Source: Tillus elongatus
Lineage: Eukaryota > Arthropoda > Insecta > Coleoptera > Cleridae
Assembly: GCA_964006375.1 (NCBI GenBank)
Contig: OZ023267.1
Span: 29,076,739 to 29,140,738 of the forward strand
Direction of reading: 5' to 3'
DNA length: 64,000 nucleotides
The position numbers were made by a program, and so were the translations under genes. The notes under the pieces are model-generated. The model was not told where the DNA came from. It saw nothing but the letters and a program-made list of their open reading frames with translations, and did not search any database. Positions within the stretch are counted from its first letter, which is position 1, and every line of letters begins with the position of its first letter. Positions 53,597-64,000 of this stretch are shown one piece after another.

Positions 53597-53928
53597 TACT
53601 GCTAGTGATCGTTCCTGTGCGATCTATGACTGAGACTGTAAGCGGCGCCTGCGTGTTGAGGCTTTATTGGTCGGTTTACTGCCCTCTGATTGGTTGTGTT
53701 CTCGGACTGTGTCGTGTGTATAGGTCCTTTGTCCTGATCATTGTTGGTTGATAATTTGTCTATTTCACCACTATATCACTACAGTTATCAAGACAGGAGA
53801 CCGATACACACGACACAGTCCGAGAAAACAACCAATCAGAGAGCAGTAAACCGACCAATAGAGGCTCAACATGCAGGCGCCGCGTACAGTCTCAGCCATA
53901 GACTGCACAGAAACGATCACAGTCAGTA

Positions 53929-53973
53929 GCGTGCTGATGATGAACCGGGACAGGTCGAAACTGCAGTCCACGT
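53929..53973 (+). ncRNA. Hammerhead-like motif 10, inverted partner of motif 9
   Basis: Same layout on the + strand: CTGATGA at 53934, GAAA at 53957, CTGCAG, site GTC and CACGT. Stem II has one mismatch (GAAC / GGTC). Confidence 0.6.
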
Positions 53974-54057
53974 AAACCAATAAAATATAACAAAAAGTAC
54001 AGCAAACAAATAAAGTCTATATTTAAAAGTGATTACATTGTAGTGCAACATTTCAAA

Positions 54058-54188
<131 letters not shown>

Positions 54189-54261
54189 CTACTAACATCT
54201 AGGGCATAACAAGGACCTTTGTAAGACGACTCCGGTACAAATTCTGTACGTCACATTATTC

Positions 54262-54330
<69 letters not shown>
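54262..54330. repeat. (TA)n microsatellite
   Basis: About 69 bp, directly before ACAGGGTGATTGATTAG. Confidence 0.97.
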
Positions 54331-54333
<3 letters not shown>

Positions 54334-54990
54334 GGTGATTGATTAGTATGATAAAGTCCAGTATATTCTATGTCTTTTGACGTATCAAAGTAAAAATTGG
54401 TGAGATCGTAGCAAGCATTAAGCTTCATATTTTAAATTTAGTTACAATGCTACAGGATGTTCCGTAACGCCGTGCCAGTACAAAGTTATATATTTTTAAT
54501 TGAAACGCCTTGTATTTTAATTTAAATTTGAAATCCGCCTTACTTTTTCATTACAAGAATATGGGGTCGTAATAGAGCGAGAACTAATTTTCCATGAGAA
54601 TCGTAACAAGTTCAGCGCCCTGTGTAATTTAAAAGAAGTACAATAACAATGAGATATTGCAGCCGTAGCTTTTTAGTTATTGTAAAAATTTATAAAAATA
54701 TTGATTTTGTTAATTTTCATTAAATCGATTGCTGTGTGAGTACAAACACAAATTCATTTTTCTCTCAGTTTTTTTTTTTTAATTGATCAGCCTATATATT
54801 ATGTAACTATCGCAAAGTACTATCATTATACTTTTTTCTGTTAAGCATTGCCTCTACCCAAAAAGATTAGTTTTTGTTATTTTCATTTTTCTATGCAAAG
54901 TATCGAGGGCCATGATTTATTTGTCAAAAACTGACAGTTCAGCATTATTGTCTGAGAATTCAATGGTGTGGTATGTTGCTACTTTAAATA
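54331..54990. mobile_element. Possible mariner-type MITE end, rest unassigned
   Basis: TACAGGGTGATTGATTAGTA follows the TA array as a mariner-type end would. No second end or coding part was found. Confidence 0.3.
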
Positions 54991-55690
<700 letters not shown>

Positions 55691-55940
55691 GATTTGCATA
55701 AGAGAACGAGGATCACAGATGTGGTCTTGCAAATGGCCAAACTTAAGTGGAACTGGGAGGGTCAGGTGGCCCGAATGGCAGATGGAGGATGGACCAAAAG
55801 ATTGCTTCAGTGGAGACCAAAAACTAACAAGAGGAGCAAAGGAAGATCCCCACACGCTGTACTGACGACATTAAGAGGCAGTGGACAAATCGTGCTGATT
55901 GATGAAGATGATGATGATTTTTATGAAAATTCGCTGCCAT
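55691..55940 (+). pseudogene. RTE-type LINE, C-terminal tail
   Basis: LKWNWEGQVARMADGGWTKR, LLQWRPKTNKRSKGRSPHAV and a tail of GATGAAGATGATGATGATT are typical of the last part of RTE-type LINE proteins and their short-repeat 3' ends. Only the last 60 or so residues remain. Confidence 0.7.
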
Positions 55941-56589
55941 AAATATTTACCTCTCCTGCACTTCTTCATATTGCCGTATATTAATTCCAATCAAGTGTTA
56001 TGTAATTATTACCCATATTTTATAACTTAGAGGATGGTTTTCCCGTATTTAAACAAATTATTTTTAATAACGATAAATGTAAATAACAGTAATCAATCAT
56101 TTAAATATGTTTTAAAGTACCTATCGTTTGTACCTAATTAAGAAGCCGTTTCATGCAGACATCAAATGAAATACTTTGTGTTATATTTTATGTTTTATAT
56201 TCTATATTTTTTCATATCGAAGTGATTATACAGACAAAGCACATGCAGTAAATGGCCTTGGTATTTATTTTTATCAAGGCGACTAATTACGTAATAGTTA
56301 GATAGATTAACATTATTCGCTGAATTCCTTTATTTATAATAATTATACGCCATGGGTCACTCTGATGATATTATATTGCGAAATATAAAACTCTGTGTAG
56401 AATAGAGGGTGATCAAGCGACCTGGGCTAACACGGGCATCTGTATTATTGGTGGAGTTGGAGTCGTATAATAGAGTATGTAGTGAAAAAGTAGATGGTCA
56501 TGTATAAGTCAAGGAAATAAATAAATTCCCATTAATTAAAAGTTAATTGGAAAAACATAAATTTACCTACCTGAAAATGCTGTGAAATT
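55941..56589. other. AT-rich noncoding stretch
   Basis: Nothing recognised. Confidence 0.5.
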
Positions 56590-56865
<276 letters not shown>

Positions 56866-56928
56866 TTTTAAGGGCAGTTACGACCAAAAATTGTGGGCTA
56901 TATTTTAAAGAAAGTCACTCTGTACTAA

Positions 56929-56978
56929 ATACTCGATATATTTCACCTGAATGTCCAGGCATCCTCAGGGGTACTGAA
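56929..56978 (-). ncRNA. Hammerhead-like motif 11
   Basis: On the minus strand: CTGAGGA, stem II GCCTG-GACATT-CAGGT, GAAA, palindrome TATA, TC. The cleavage site is ATC. Stem I pairs TACCC with GAGTA at four of five positions and extends two more. Confidence 0.55.
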
Positions 56979-56979
56979 A

Positions 56980-57594
56980 TAATGAATAAATGTTAACATA
57001 ACATCTAGATTATGCAACAATGAACACCTACAGCACTGTAACTAATCGAAAAGCAAAACCAGAACATCAAAACAGAGAAACTCTGCCACAAGACATGCAA
57101 AAAACAGGAGTTGTAACAACCATTTTAAAAACTACATGTAACTGTACGCGAACATTTGTACGTTAAAAACGTTCAAAGCCAGTCATGAAAAAGCATAAAA
57201 AAAGAGTTAACAAGGTTAACATATAAAAAAAGGTGTGAAAAATTCACGTATAAAAATTTGGACATCTAACCCCGTTTTTTTACGTTAAACACCGACCATA
57301 GACATCAGTGACAATTGCAAACTAAGAAACAATCATTGATCATAGACTATTGTTACTCTATTGATGAAATTTATAATTTATTTTCTTATTTTAAATTATG
57401 GAACTGGCCAACAAAGAAGCGCCACCAGACCTATCAAATAGTATTACATAACTATATGTGTTACTCAAATTTTGAATATCTGATTTTGAGTTCATAGTGT
57501 CATTTTCAAGAATATGACACATTTTCAGAAGGGAACGTTTTTTTCAGATTGGTTTCTCTACCCAAAATTTTGACGTTATCAATAGATCAATGGA
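56980..57594. other. PLE terminal-repeat remainder and unassigned sequence
   Basis: No coding region was found. It starts with sequence next to the hammerhead motif, probably its terminal repeat. Confidence 0.35.
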
Positions 57595-57735
57595 TAGATA
57601 ACTCAAAAAATAATAGGCCGTTTCAGATCAAATTTTGTGAGTACCTTGGCTTAGATAAGTTCGTTAACCAGGAAAATCGGATAAGATTTCCCGGGAAAAT
57701 TTTGGGTTTTCTTTCGAAAATTTTCAATTTGATTG
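57595..57735 (-). mobile_element. Composite-element fragment
   Basis: GATAACTCAAAAAATAATAG to GTTAACCAGGAAAATCGGAT and GGGAAAATTTTGGGTTTTC is a reversed piece of the middle segment. Confidence 0.65.
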
Positions 57736-58199
57736 TGCTGGCCATGGTAAAACTTCAATTTCCGCGTTATCCAACCAGTTGGTTACGATGCGCGCGGTAT
57801 GTGGACGGGCATTATGATGCTTAGGTGGAAGTTTTGACCAACAGGGCCTGCAAATGGATGCACGGTGGGTTTAAGAATAGTATCCAAATAGAGCTAAGCT
57901 GTTAGGAAGCGATTTGGAAAAACGAGTTTGGTTCTGCCACCAATAATTATTCCGCCCCATGTCATTATTGTACCACCTCTGTATATGTACACTTCCTAAA
58001 TATGTTTTAAGCGTTCCTAATTTCCAGATCGTCTCCAGACCCTTACTCGGCGAGAATCCGGATGAAAACAAACCTAGATTCGTCTGTGAATAAAACTGTA
58101 GCCCAGTTATCTGCAGTCCAATTCAGAAAATTTTGGCACCACTCCCAATGTTGCAGCGCGATTGCCTCTGTAAATAGGTGAAAATCTGAGTGGACGTCT
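57736..58199 (-). pseudogene. Tc1-like transposase, 3' part, interrupted by a LINE
   Basis: The minus strand shows GVVPKF (in a shifted frame), QNFLNWTADNWATVLFTDES (first catalytic Asp), RGGTIMTWGGIIIGGR and NARPHTARIVTNWLDNAEIE (second-Asp region, where QDN has decayed), then VLPWPA. These are Tc1-family landmarks. Several frame breaks make it inactive. It continues beyond the LINE insertion at 59453. Confidence 0.8.
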
Positions 58200-58212
58200 A
58201 CTAGATAGGTTT

Positions 58213-59439
58213 TTTTTTCCTCAGGGCTCGTCCGCGGCCTTGCCGCCCCGATAGCACCGCAACCCTTGGTTGATTGTGCATACCCCTAGTCTTACTCCAC
58301 CCATTCCAAAATCACTGTGCCTTGAACTAGTCTGCACAGCGATTGGTAGGGTGAAGTTTTATATTGCTCTGTCTCCGGTCTAGAGTGACCGTAGATCAGT
58401 TGTCTTTTCCGGTCCAGAGCTATACACTCGCACAAGATGTGCTGGGCTGATTCCTCCCCCTCGCCGCAGAGTCTGCATGCGAGGTCCCCTTCGAACCGCC
58501 CCATTTTATGTAGGTGTTTCTTGACGGCCATGTGTCCCGTCAAGAGACCTGTTGTGTTTCTGAGCTGTCCTCTGCTAAGGTTTAGCAGCTCCACAGCTCT
58601 CTTTGAACTGGGTCCGTCAATTATTGACTTCCCATGTCTGAGCCCTGGACAGTCCGCCCAGTATACCTTGTGTTGGTTTCTGACCCAGGACTTAATGGCT
58701 CCCCTGGCAGTGCTCTTTGACACGCCCAGAGCCGGTTCTGGTCCCATAAATGGTTCTGCTGACCCTCTCTTCGCGAGACTGTCAGCTTCTTCATTGCCTT
58801 TGACCCCCGAGTGACCCGGCACCCAGATGAGGGTCACCTCATTCTGCCCAGCCAGGTCGCTCGTCTCGTCTCGGCACTCACTCACCAGCCAGGAATTTAC
58901 CCGTGGGCTACTTAGTGCCTTAAGGGCTGCCTGGCTGTCTGTGGCTATGAGGATCCGCTTGTTGGTGTAGCCCCTCCTCTTGTTCTCCCGCACACAGTGC
59001 AGGATGGCGTACATCTCGGCCTGAAACACCGTTGCATGGGCTCCGAGGGAAATACTGTGACTTACCCTCGGTCCTTCCGAGTAAACACCTGCCCCCGTCC
59101 CACGCTCCCCGCCAGATCCGTCCGTGAACCAGACGAGCGCGTCCCGTGGTATGCCCGGCGTCTCCTCCCGCCATGCCCCGCGATCATGGATTTCCACTGT
59201 GAAGTTGTTTTCCCTGCACATTCGCGGGCTCGCGAAGTCTGACCTCATTTCAAGCATGGGTTCCTTCACGATCTCCTGAATTTTGCAGTGGCCCCTGAAG
59301 CCTGGGTTGATCTTCAGTCTACCATTGCAGGCTAGTCTGTATAGTCCTAGCCTGGCCTCTCCCATAATAACTAAGTGTAGGGGGGGTAGATCCAGCAACA
59401 CCTCCATGGCGGCTGTTGGGGTTGAAGACATGGCCCCTG
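58213..59439 (-). mobile_element. R1-like LINE copy 2: young 5'-truncated insertion with 13-bp target duplication
   Basis: ACTAGATAGGTTT occurs at 58200-58212 and 59440-59452. Between them is a minus-strand LINE 3' part whose A-tail (T-run at 58211-58218) meets the duplication. This is a clean target-primed reverse-transcription insertion. It split a Tc1-like transposase gene. Confidence 0.93.
58292..59431 (-). CDS. LINE C-terminal fragment: RNase H and zinc knuckle, open frame
   Basis: A 379-codon frame, 5'-truncated by the insertion, has no stop. Residues 1-100 are the connection region. RNase H follows with all four acidic residues visible: LVWFTDGSGGERGTG (Asp), VFQAEMYAILH (Glu), ILIATDSQAALKAL (Asp) and GNEEADSLAKRGS (Asp). 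Near the C-terminus CRLCGEGEESAQHILCEC is a zinc knuckle, as in R1/I-type elements. In the intact element the RNase H removes RNA from the hybrid. Without reverse transcriptase and promoter this copy is not functional, but its open frame shows recent arrival. Confidence 0.88.
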   Translation of the reverse strand: MSSTPTAAMEVLLDLPPLHLVIMGEARLGLYRLACNGRLKINPGFRGHCKIQEIVKEPMLEMRSDFASPRMCRENNFTVEIHDRGAWREETPGIPRDALVWFTDGSGGERGTGAGVYSEGPRVSHSISLGAHATVFQAEMYAILHCVRENKRRGYTNKRILIATDSQAALKALSSPRVNSWLVSECRDETSDLAGQNEVTLIWVPGHSGVKGNEEADSLAKRGSAEPFMGPEPALGVSKSTARGAIKSWVRNQHKVYWADCPGLRHGKSIIDGPSSKRAVELLNLSRGQLRNTTGLLTGHMAVKKHLHKMGRFEGDLACRLCGEGEESAQHILCECIALDRKRQLIYGHSRPETEQYKTSPYQSLCRLVQGTVILEWVE

Positions 59440-59452
59440 ACTAGATAGGTTT

Positions 59453-59530
59453 GCTTAGTGAAGATGATTTCTTACATTATTTCGGCTAATGGTTACATTG
59501 CCATAATTGTAGGCTGCCTTCTGGCAGTTA
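59453..59530 (-). pseudogene. Tc1-like transposase, 5' side of the LINE insertion
   Basis: The minus strand reads VTISRNNVRNHLH, the end of the second helix-turn-helix of Tc1 transposases. It runs on into the part at 58199 once the LINE and one duplication are removed. Confidence 0.65.
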
Positions 59531-59589
59531 AACATAAAAATCTATCCTGACCTATACATACATCGTGAGCGATTCCAAAATCAATTTGT

Positions 59590-59970
59590 TCCCCTTTTTG
59601 TATTATTAAAAAATATCCCTAGTCTTTTCCGATCTGTGTAGATGGGGGCAGCTTTTTCATTAAATATTCATGGGAGAATCTAGTATAGCCTATTCTTAAC
59701 CTGTATACAACTGTGTGATTTTTTCTTCAATTTGGTAGTGGTAGCTTGTCATTTACTCTTGGTTTGATATGAAACAGTTTTGAGGGTTTAGTCTCCCACA
59801 TTTTTTGCCACTTGCTAGAAATAACTATTTTAATATTGATCTTGATATCGTCGTTCGTATGGATTTGGCAGACTGGATCGTTACAGGAAGTGGCGACTCC
59901 TTTTGTAAATTCATCTACAATTTCGTTTCCTTCGATGTTTACGTGGGAGGGGGTGTACATGAAAATGAGT
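59590..59970 (-). pseudogene. LINE RNase H C-terminal fragment, another family
   Basis: YTPSHVNIEGNEIVDEFTKG has the RNase H end motif (PSHxxIxGNExxD). IVISSKWQKMWETKPSKLFH and RIGYTRFSHEYLMKK follow after a stop. It differs in sequence from the R1-like copies. Confidence 0.65.
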
Positions 59971-60649
59971 TTCTTTTTATGTGCAATTATTTACGTCATT
60001 TGATCTCTACTAAAGTTATACTGAACCTGCTTTTCATGTATTACGAATACCTAATTTTGCGTTATTTTCAAAATATCAAAATCAATATAACCGACACTGA
60101 TAAAACTTATAAAGTCGACAATAACAAATATTGTTATTAAACTTTGTATTGTAGACATGCAACAGGCAAATTCAATAATAATATATAAAGAAGATAGTAT
60201 ACATAATTTTGATATTGTGATCTTCCATATCATGACCTACCTAACCCAAGTTCAGCGGCTTAAGCAATGATGACATAATCAGCAGAAATAAATTTCATAT
60301 CTTAAGAAACAAAAACAGACCTTGACATATACCTTGGATAGAGCTATAGCGATAACCTTTCTTTAGCGTACCAAATAAAAAAAACTAAATTCAGCAATTA
60401 CTGTTTTTGTACCCATACTTATTCCGTTGAAGGAATTTAGTAGAATCCGAATTTAACAAGGTATAAAGGGACCAGCAATAATATCTCGTAAAACAGGATA
60501 TCGTTATATCAGAACCAAGAAGTAACTACAAGAAATATAGGTCTATACATACTTATACCTAAGTGTCCATACCGGACTACTCCCATATATATATCGTACC
60601 ATCAATACTGAAATTCAACTGTAACTGCCTACTTTGAATGAACAATTTT
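59971..60649. other. AT-rich noncoding stretch
   Basis: Nothing recognised. Confidence 0.5.
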
Positions 60650-61625
60650 ATTCACATAAAAAAATCGCATTCTTCAACAATGCGTCGTCGTAATTCTTCC
60701 AGAGACTCCGCTTCTGTTGCGAAAATTGTACTCTTTAAATGGCCCCATAGAAAGAAGTCTAAAGGAGTTAAATCCGGTGATCTAGGGGGCCACTCAATAG
60801 CACGTCTACGCCCAATCCATTGCTCTAGAAACTCTGTGTTCAAAAACTCCCGAACACGTTGTGAAAAATGCGGAAGAGCTTCACCTTGTTGAAACACTAA
60901 CTGATTTTCTTGATAGCGACCATCATTTTCAACAATGTCAATTAAACTATATTTTCTAGTAACTCCAAATACGTTTCGTCACTCAAATTGCCATCAAGAA
61001 AAATTTGTCTAATTAAATGGTCTCCAAAAATGCCAGTCCAGACATTCAATTTATGTGGAGTTTGAGTGTGGACTTCGTGAAAATTTCTTGGATTATTATC
61101 TGCCCAATAACGACAATTATGACGATTGACCGTAGAGTTTAATAAAAACGTATACTCGTCTGAAAAACAGATATTGAACAGAAAGTTCCCGTTATCAGCT
61201 ATTTGTGCAGTCATAACTTCACAAAACTCAAGCCGCCGATCAAAATCATCTTCATTCCGTTGTTGTACAAGATTAATTTTATACGGGTGAAATTTATGAT
61301 GCTTCAATATTCGCTGAATAGTTCTTCTTTTAATGTTTGAAACATTGGCCAATTTTCTCGCGCTCAAAGTTGGGTCTGCAGCAATTTGTCCTAAAACTTC
61401 AATCTCAGTAGTCTCATTTCTAACCGAAAATTCACGTTCAGGCTCCCGTCTTTTGTTGGCTACCGAACCATTTTGTCGAAACTTTGCAACTAACTACAAA
61501 ATGTATTTTCTGTTAACATGTCTGTTCGGGTGTCGTTCATTAAACAAATTTGCGGTACGATTGGCACAGTCATCGTTTTTGAAAAAAAGAGAGAAAAGAA
61601 CTCTTTCTTCTACAGAATACACTGC
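60650..61625 (-). pseudogene. DD41D mariner-type transposase copy 1
   Basis: The minus strand matches copy 2: RKLANVSNIKRRTIQRILKH (helix-turn-helix), NICFSDEYTFLLNST (first Asp), then FQQGEALPH, where the second catalytic Asp has become Gly. WPPRSPDLTPLDFFLWGHLK carries the third Asp. Counting from the second to the third acidic position gives 41 residues between them. The start codon is lost, and a stop and frameshifts lie near 61500 and 60920. Confidence 0.8.
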
Positions 61626-61689
61626 TCTGAAATTAGTTTTCGGTAGTACTATCAAGTATCAAGCCGACAATACACTGAAATAATAAACC

Positions 61690-61795
61690 GCATTTCTCTC
61701 ATTCCGATAAGAAATGTTCTGATAGTCAATTTTTTGTTTACAAACCAACAAAACATTGACTATCAGCACATTTCTTATCGGAATGAGTGAAATAC
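61690..61795. repeat. 106-bp palindrome between the two DD41D copies
   Basis: ATTCCGATAAGAAATGT, TGATAGTCAAT and their inverses pair around 61742. It lies exactly between the divergent 5' ends of the two transposons. Confidence 0.85.
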
Positions 61796-62077
61796 ATTTT
61801 TGCATCTTCAACTGTGAATAATTTTTAAACGAGTTGATAAAACTTCCAAAAAAATTTGTGTGCTGAATTCAGAAAATAAAGAGCTTTCAAATGATGTAAC
61901 ACTCGACTCATGGTCCCTATTTAAAATATAAGGGTTGTTATTACCACCCTTAAGGGGTTGTTGTGACAAAGTTGAGTTTTATGTCGAAACATGTCCCACT
62001 CAATATTAATATTGACGTGTTTCAGCGTTTCTTAAAAAAAATTCTCTGGACGCAAATCGGTCTGTTTCGTTTACCGA
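61766..62077. repeat. Direct repeat, left copy (flanks DD41D copy 2)
   Basis: CTGTGAATAATTTTTAAACG, ACCCTTAAGGGGTTG and CGCAAATCGGTCTGTTTCG recur in order at 63229-63492, so copy 2 lies between direct repeats of about 265-310 bp. Confidence 0.85.
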
Positions 62078-62091
62078 AAATTAATTTCACA

Positions 62092-63162
62092 ATGGTGTAT
62101 TCTGTAGAAGAAAGAGTTGAAATAATTACTCTTTTTTTCAAAAACGATGACTGTGCCAACCGTACCGCAAATTTGTTTAATGAACGACATCCGAACAGAC
62201 ATGTCAACAGAAAATACATTTTGGAGTTAGTTACAAAGTTTCGTTCAGTAGCAAACAAAAAACGGGATCCTGAACGTGAATTTCCGGTTAGAAATGAGAC
62301 TACTGAGATTGAAGTTTTAGGACAAATTGCTGCAGACCCAACTTTGAGCACAAGAAAATTGGCCACTGTTTCAAACGTCAAAAGAAGAACTATTCAGCGA
62401 ATATTGAAGCATCATAAATTTCACCCGTATAAAATTGATCTTGTACAACAACTGAATGGAGATGATTTTGATCGGCGGCTGGAGTATTGTGAAGTTATGA
62501 CTACACGAATAGCTGATAACGGGAACTTTCTGTTCAATATCTGTTTTTCAGACGAGTGTAAGTTTTTATTAAACTCTACAGTCAATCGTCATAATTGTCG
62601 TTATTGGGCAGAAAATAATCCAAGAAATTTTTACGAAGTCCACACTCAAACTCCACAGTAATTGAATGTCTGGACTGGCATTTTTGGAGACCGTTTAATC
62701 GGACCAATTTTTCTTATTGGCAATTTGAGTGGCGAAACGTATTTGGAGTTACTAGAAGATATCGTTTACCCTCTACTAATTGACGTTGTTGAAAATGTTG
62801 ATCGCAATCAAGAAAATCAATTACTGTTTCAACAAGATGGAGCTCCTCCGCATGTTTCACAACGTGTTAGGGAGCCTTTGAGCAGAGAGTTTCCAGAGCA
62901 ATGGATTGGACGTAGAGATGCTATTGGGTGACTCCCTAGATCATCGGATTTAACACCTTTAGACTTCATTCTATGGGGCCATTTAAAGAGTAGAATTTTC
63001 TCAACAGAAGCGGAGTCTCTGGAAGAATTACGACGACGCATTGTTGAAGAATGCCGTCTAATAACCCGTTAAATGCTCCAGAATGTCAGAGCTCGTTTCG
63101 AACAAAATTTGTACTTTTGGATGGAAGCTGGTGGTCAACAATTTGAACACATACTTAACTGA
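62092..63162 (+). pseudogene. DD41D mariner-type transposase copy 2: one frame with three stops
   Basis: From ATG at 62092 a single frame of 357 codons runs to TGA at 63162. It is broken only by stops at 62659, 62929 (in place of Trp) and 63069, with no frameshift. In order: MVYSVEERVEIITLFFKNDD (first helix-turn-helix), RKLATVSNVKRRTIQRILKH (second), FSDECKFLLNSTVNRHN (Asp 1), LLFQQDGAPPH (Asp 2) and PRSSDLTPLDFILWGHLK (Asp 3). I count 41 residues between Asp 2 and Asp 3, as in the rosa-type DD41D group of Tc1/mariner elements. The length fits a complete transposase. All catalytic residues remain, so it died recently. Confidence 0.85.
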
Positions 63163-63228
63163 ATAAACATTTTTGAACGTATGGTTTTGTTTTTTAGTTT
63201 TTTTTTAACGAAAAATTGGCTAATTAGT

Positions 63229-63492
63229 GCATTTCTTATCACAATGAATGAAATACGTTCTTGCAACTCCAACTGTGAATAATTTTTAAACGAGTTGATA
63301 AAACTTCCAAAAAAATTTGTGTGCTGAATTCAGAAAGGAAAGATCTTTCAAATGATGTATCACTCGACCCATGTTCCCTATTTAAAATATAAGGCTTGTT
63401 ATCACCACCCTTAAGGGGTTGATGTGACAAAGTTGAGTTCTCAATATTAAAATTGACGTGTTTCAGGACGCAAATCGGTCTGTTTCGTTTTC
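63229..63492. repeat. Direct repeat, right copy
   Basis: It matches 61766-62077 with a deletion of about 45 bp around TCAGGACGCAAATCGG. Confidence 0.85.
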
Positions 63493-63504
63493 AATGCGCC
63501 ATCC

Positions 63505-63623
63505 TGTATAGTCTATACCGGTAACCAGATTCTTGCCGGCTTGCATTAGAGTGGCATATTTGCAATTAAAAGTATTTTTATTAAAATTCAATTCCATAAC
63601 GAACTTGCTGCGTCCAGACTTTT
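63505..63623 (-). mobile_element. Composite-element left segment, fragment
   Basis: CTATACCGGTAACCAGATTC to ATAACGAACTTGCTGCGTCC is the reversed end of the 290-bp left segment. Confidence 0.7.
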
Positions 63624-63639
63624 AAGCTAGTGGGTAGAC

Positions 63640-64000
63640 AAAGAGGAATATTTTCTGGAAAACCTGGCCCAATTGAGGACATGCGGAAGCTACAATGAAA
63701 TGAAAAGAGCTTCTGGAGACTGATAGTCATGGTTGCCATCACAAAGCGACGTCGCACGTATTCAGACTGTGGTGATGATAATGATGATGAGATGTTAGTT
63801 AGTTTGTAGACAAAAGGTAGATTCTAAGTTTTTATGCAGCTTCTTCATTAGAATTACGTGTTCTTGTAGGCAAAGAACGGGTTTAATCATTATTCCCAAG
63901 GCCAGCTTCTACAACACAAGAATTTAACACTTTGTTGTTGTATTAATATGCGGTGCTTCCTCATTTGCATAAATAAAAACAAATCATTTAAATATCGTAT
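63640..64000 (+). other. Probable RTE-type LINE 3' tail, then unassigned
   Basis: ACATGCGGAAGCTACAATGA and GTGGTGATGATAATGATGATGA (63771-63792) look like a decayed RTE tail. The rest shows nothing. Confidence 0.4.

Noticed and set aside
53545..53980. Two similar small proteins on opposite strands
   Set aside because: They are the same sequence read from the two arms of the palindrome, so the similarity reflects the DNA repeat, not two genes.
58437..58814. 125-codon plus-strand frame
   Set aside because: Antisense to the RNase H frame of the R1-like LINE; the same shadow appears at 6843-7085.
61333..62381. Frames of 116 and 119 codons (61333-61683 plus, 62022-62381 minus)
   Set aside because: Both are antisense shadows of the DD41D transposase copies.

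Overview
This is a window of AT-rich eukaryotic nuclear DNA, most likely from an insect. The evidence is the repeat mix (Penelope-like elements with GIY-YIG endonucleases, BEL/Pao, mariner, Tc1 and DD41D transposons, Jockey-, R1- and RTE-like LINEs, a tRNA-derived SINE), intron-style splice sites, and no bacterial gene organisation. A beetle is possible, but I cannot prove the order. Almost everything is transposon-derived. The only clear host coding sequence is one LITAF-domain exon (52832-52971, + strand, splice acceptor and donor both present). A possible terminal exon lies at 91-246. A diverged 5S rRNA copy sits at 34385-34496.

Layout. 1-4.1 kb: possible terminal exon, a 148-bp tandem duplication, a Penelope-like (PLE) endonuclease remnant, a hammerhead-like motif and a PLE terminal repeat with three 70-bp units. 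4.1-5.4, 18.7-21.6, 24.1-25.4 and 41.5-42.7 kb: four copies of one LINE (LINE-A). 6.6-8.8 and 58.2-59.4 kb: two copies of an R1-like LINE with RNase H. The second is young, with a 13-bp target duplication, and sits inside a Tc1 transposase remnant. 12.1-14.8 kb: internally deleted BEL/Pao element with both LTRs. 15.3-18.7 kb: a minus-strand LINE split by a whole mariner with matching inverted ends. 22.6-24.1 kb: a third LINE. 26.5-57.7 kb: many copies of one composite element that has a terminal palindrome at each end and a (TA)n tract in the middle. Among them lie PLE terminal repeats carrying hammerhead-like motifs, a SINE with a 13-bp target duplication, an hAT MITE with an 8-bp duplication and a 508-bp palindrome. 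60.6-63.5 kb: two divergent DD41D mariner-type transposons.

The most interesting theme is a set of at least eleven hammerhead-ribozyme-like motifs (CTGANGA, stem II, GAAA). Seven of them carry a palindromic sequence where stem III should be. They lie in PLE terminal repeats, nearly all next to (TA)n arrays. At 28869-29756 two direct copies (period 304 bp) and one inverted copy occur together, which resembles animal retrozymes. All coordinates and motif calls were read by eye. Folding and database comparison were not run.
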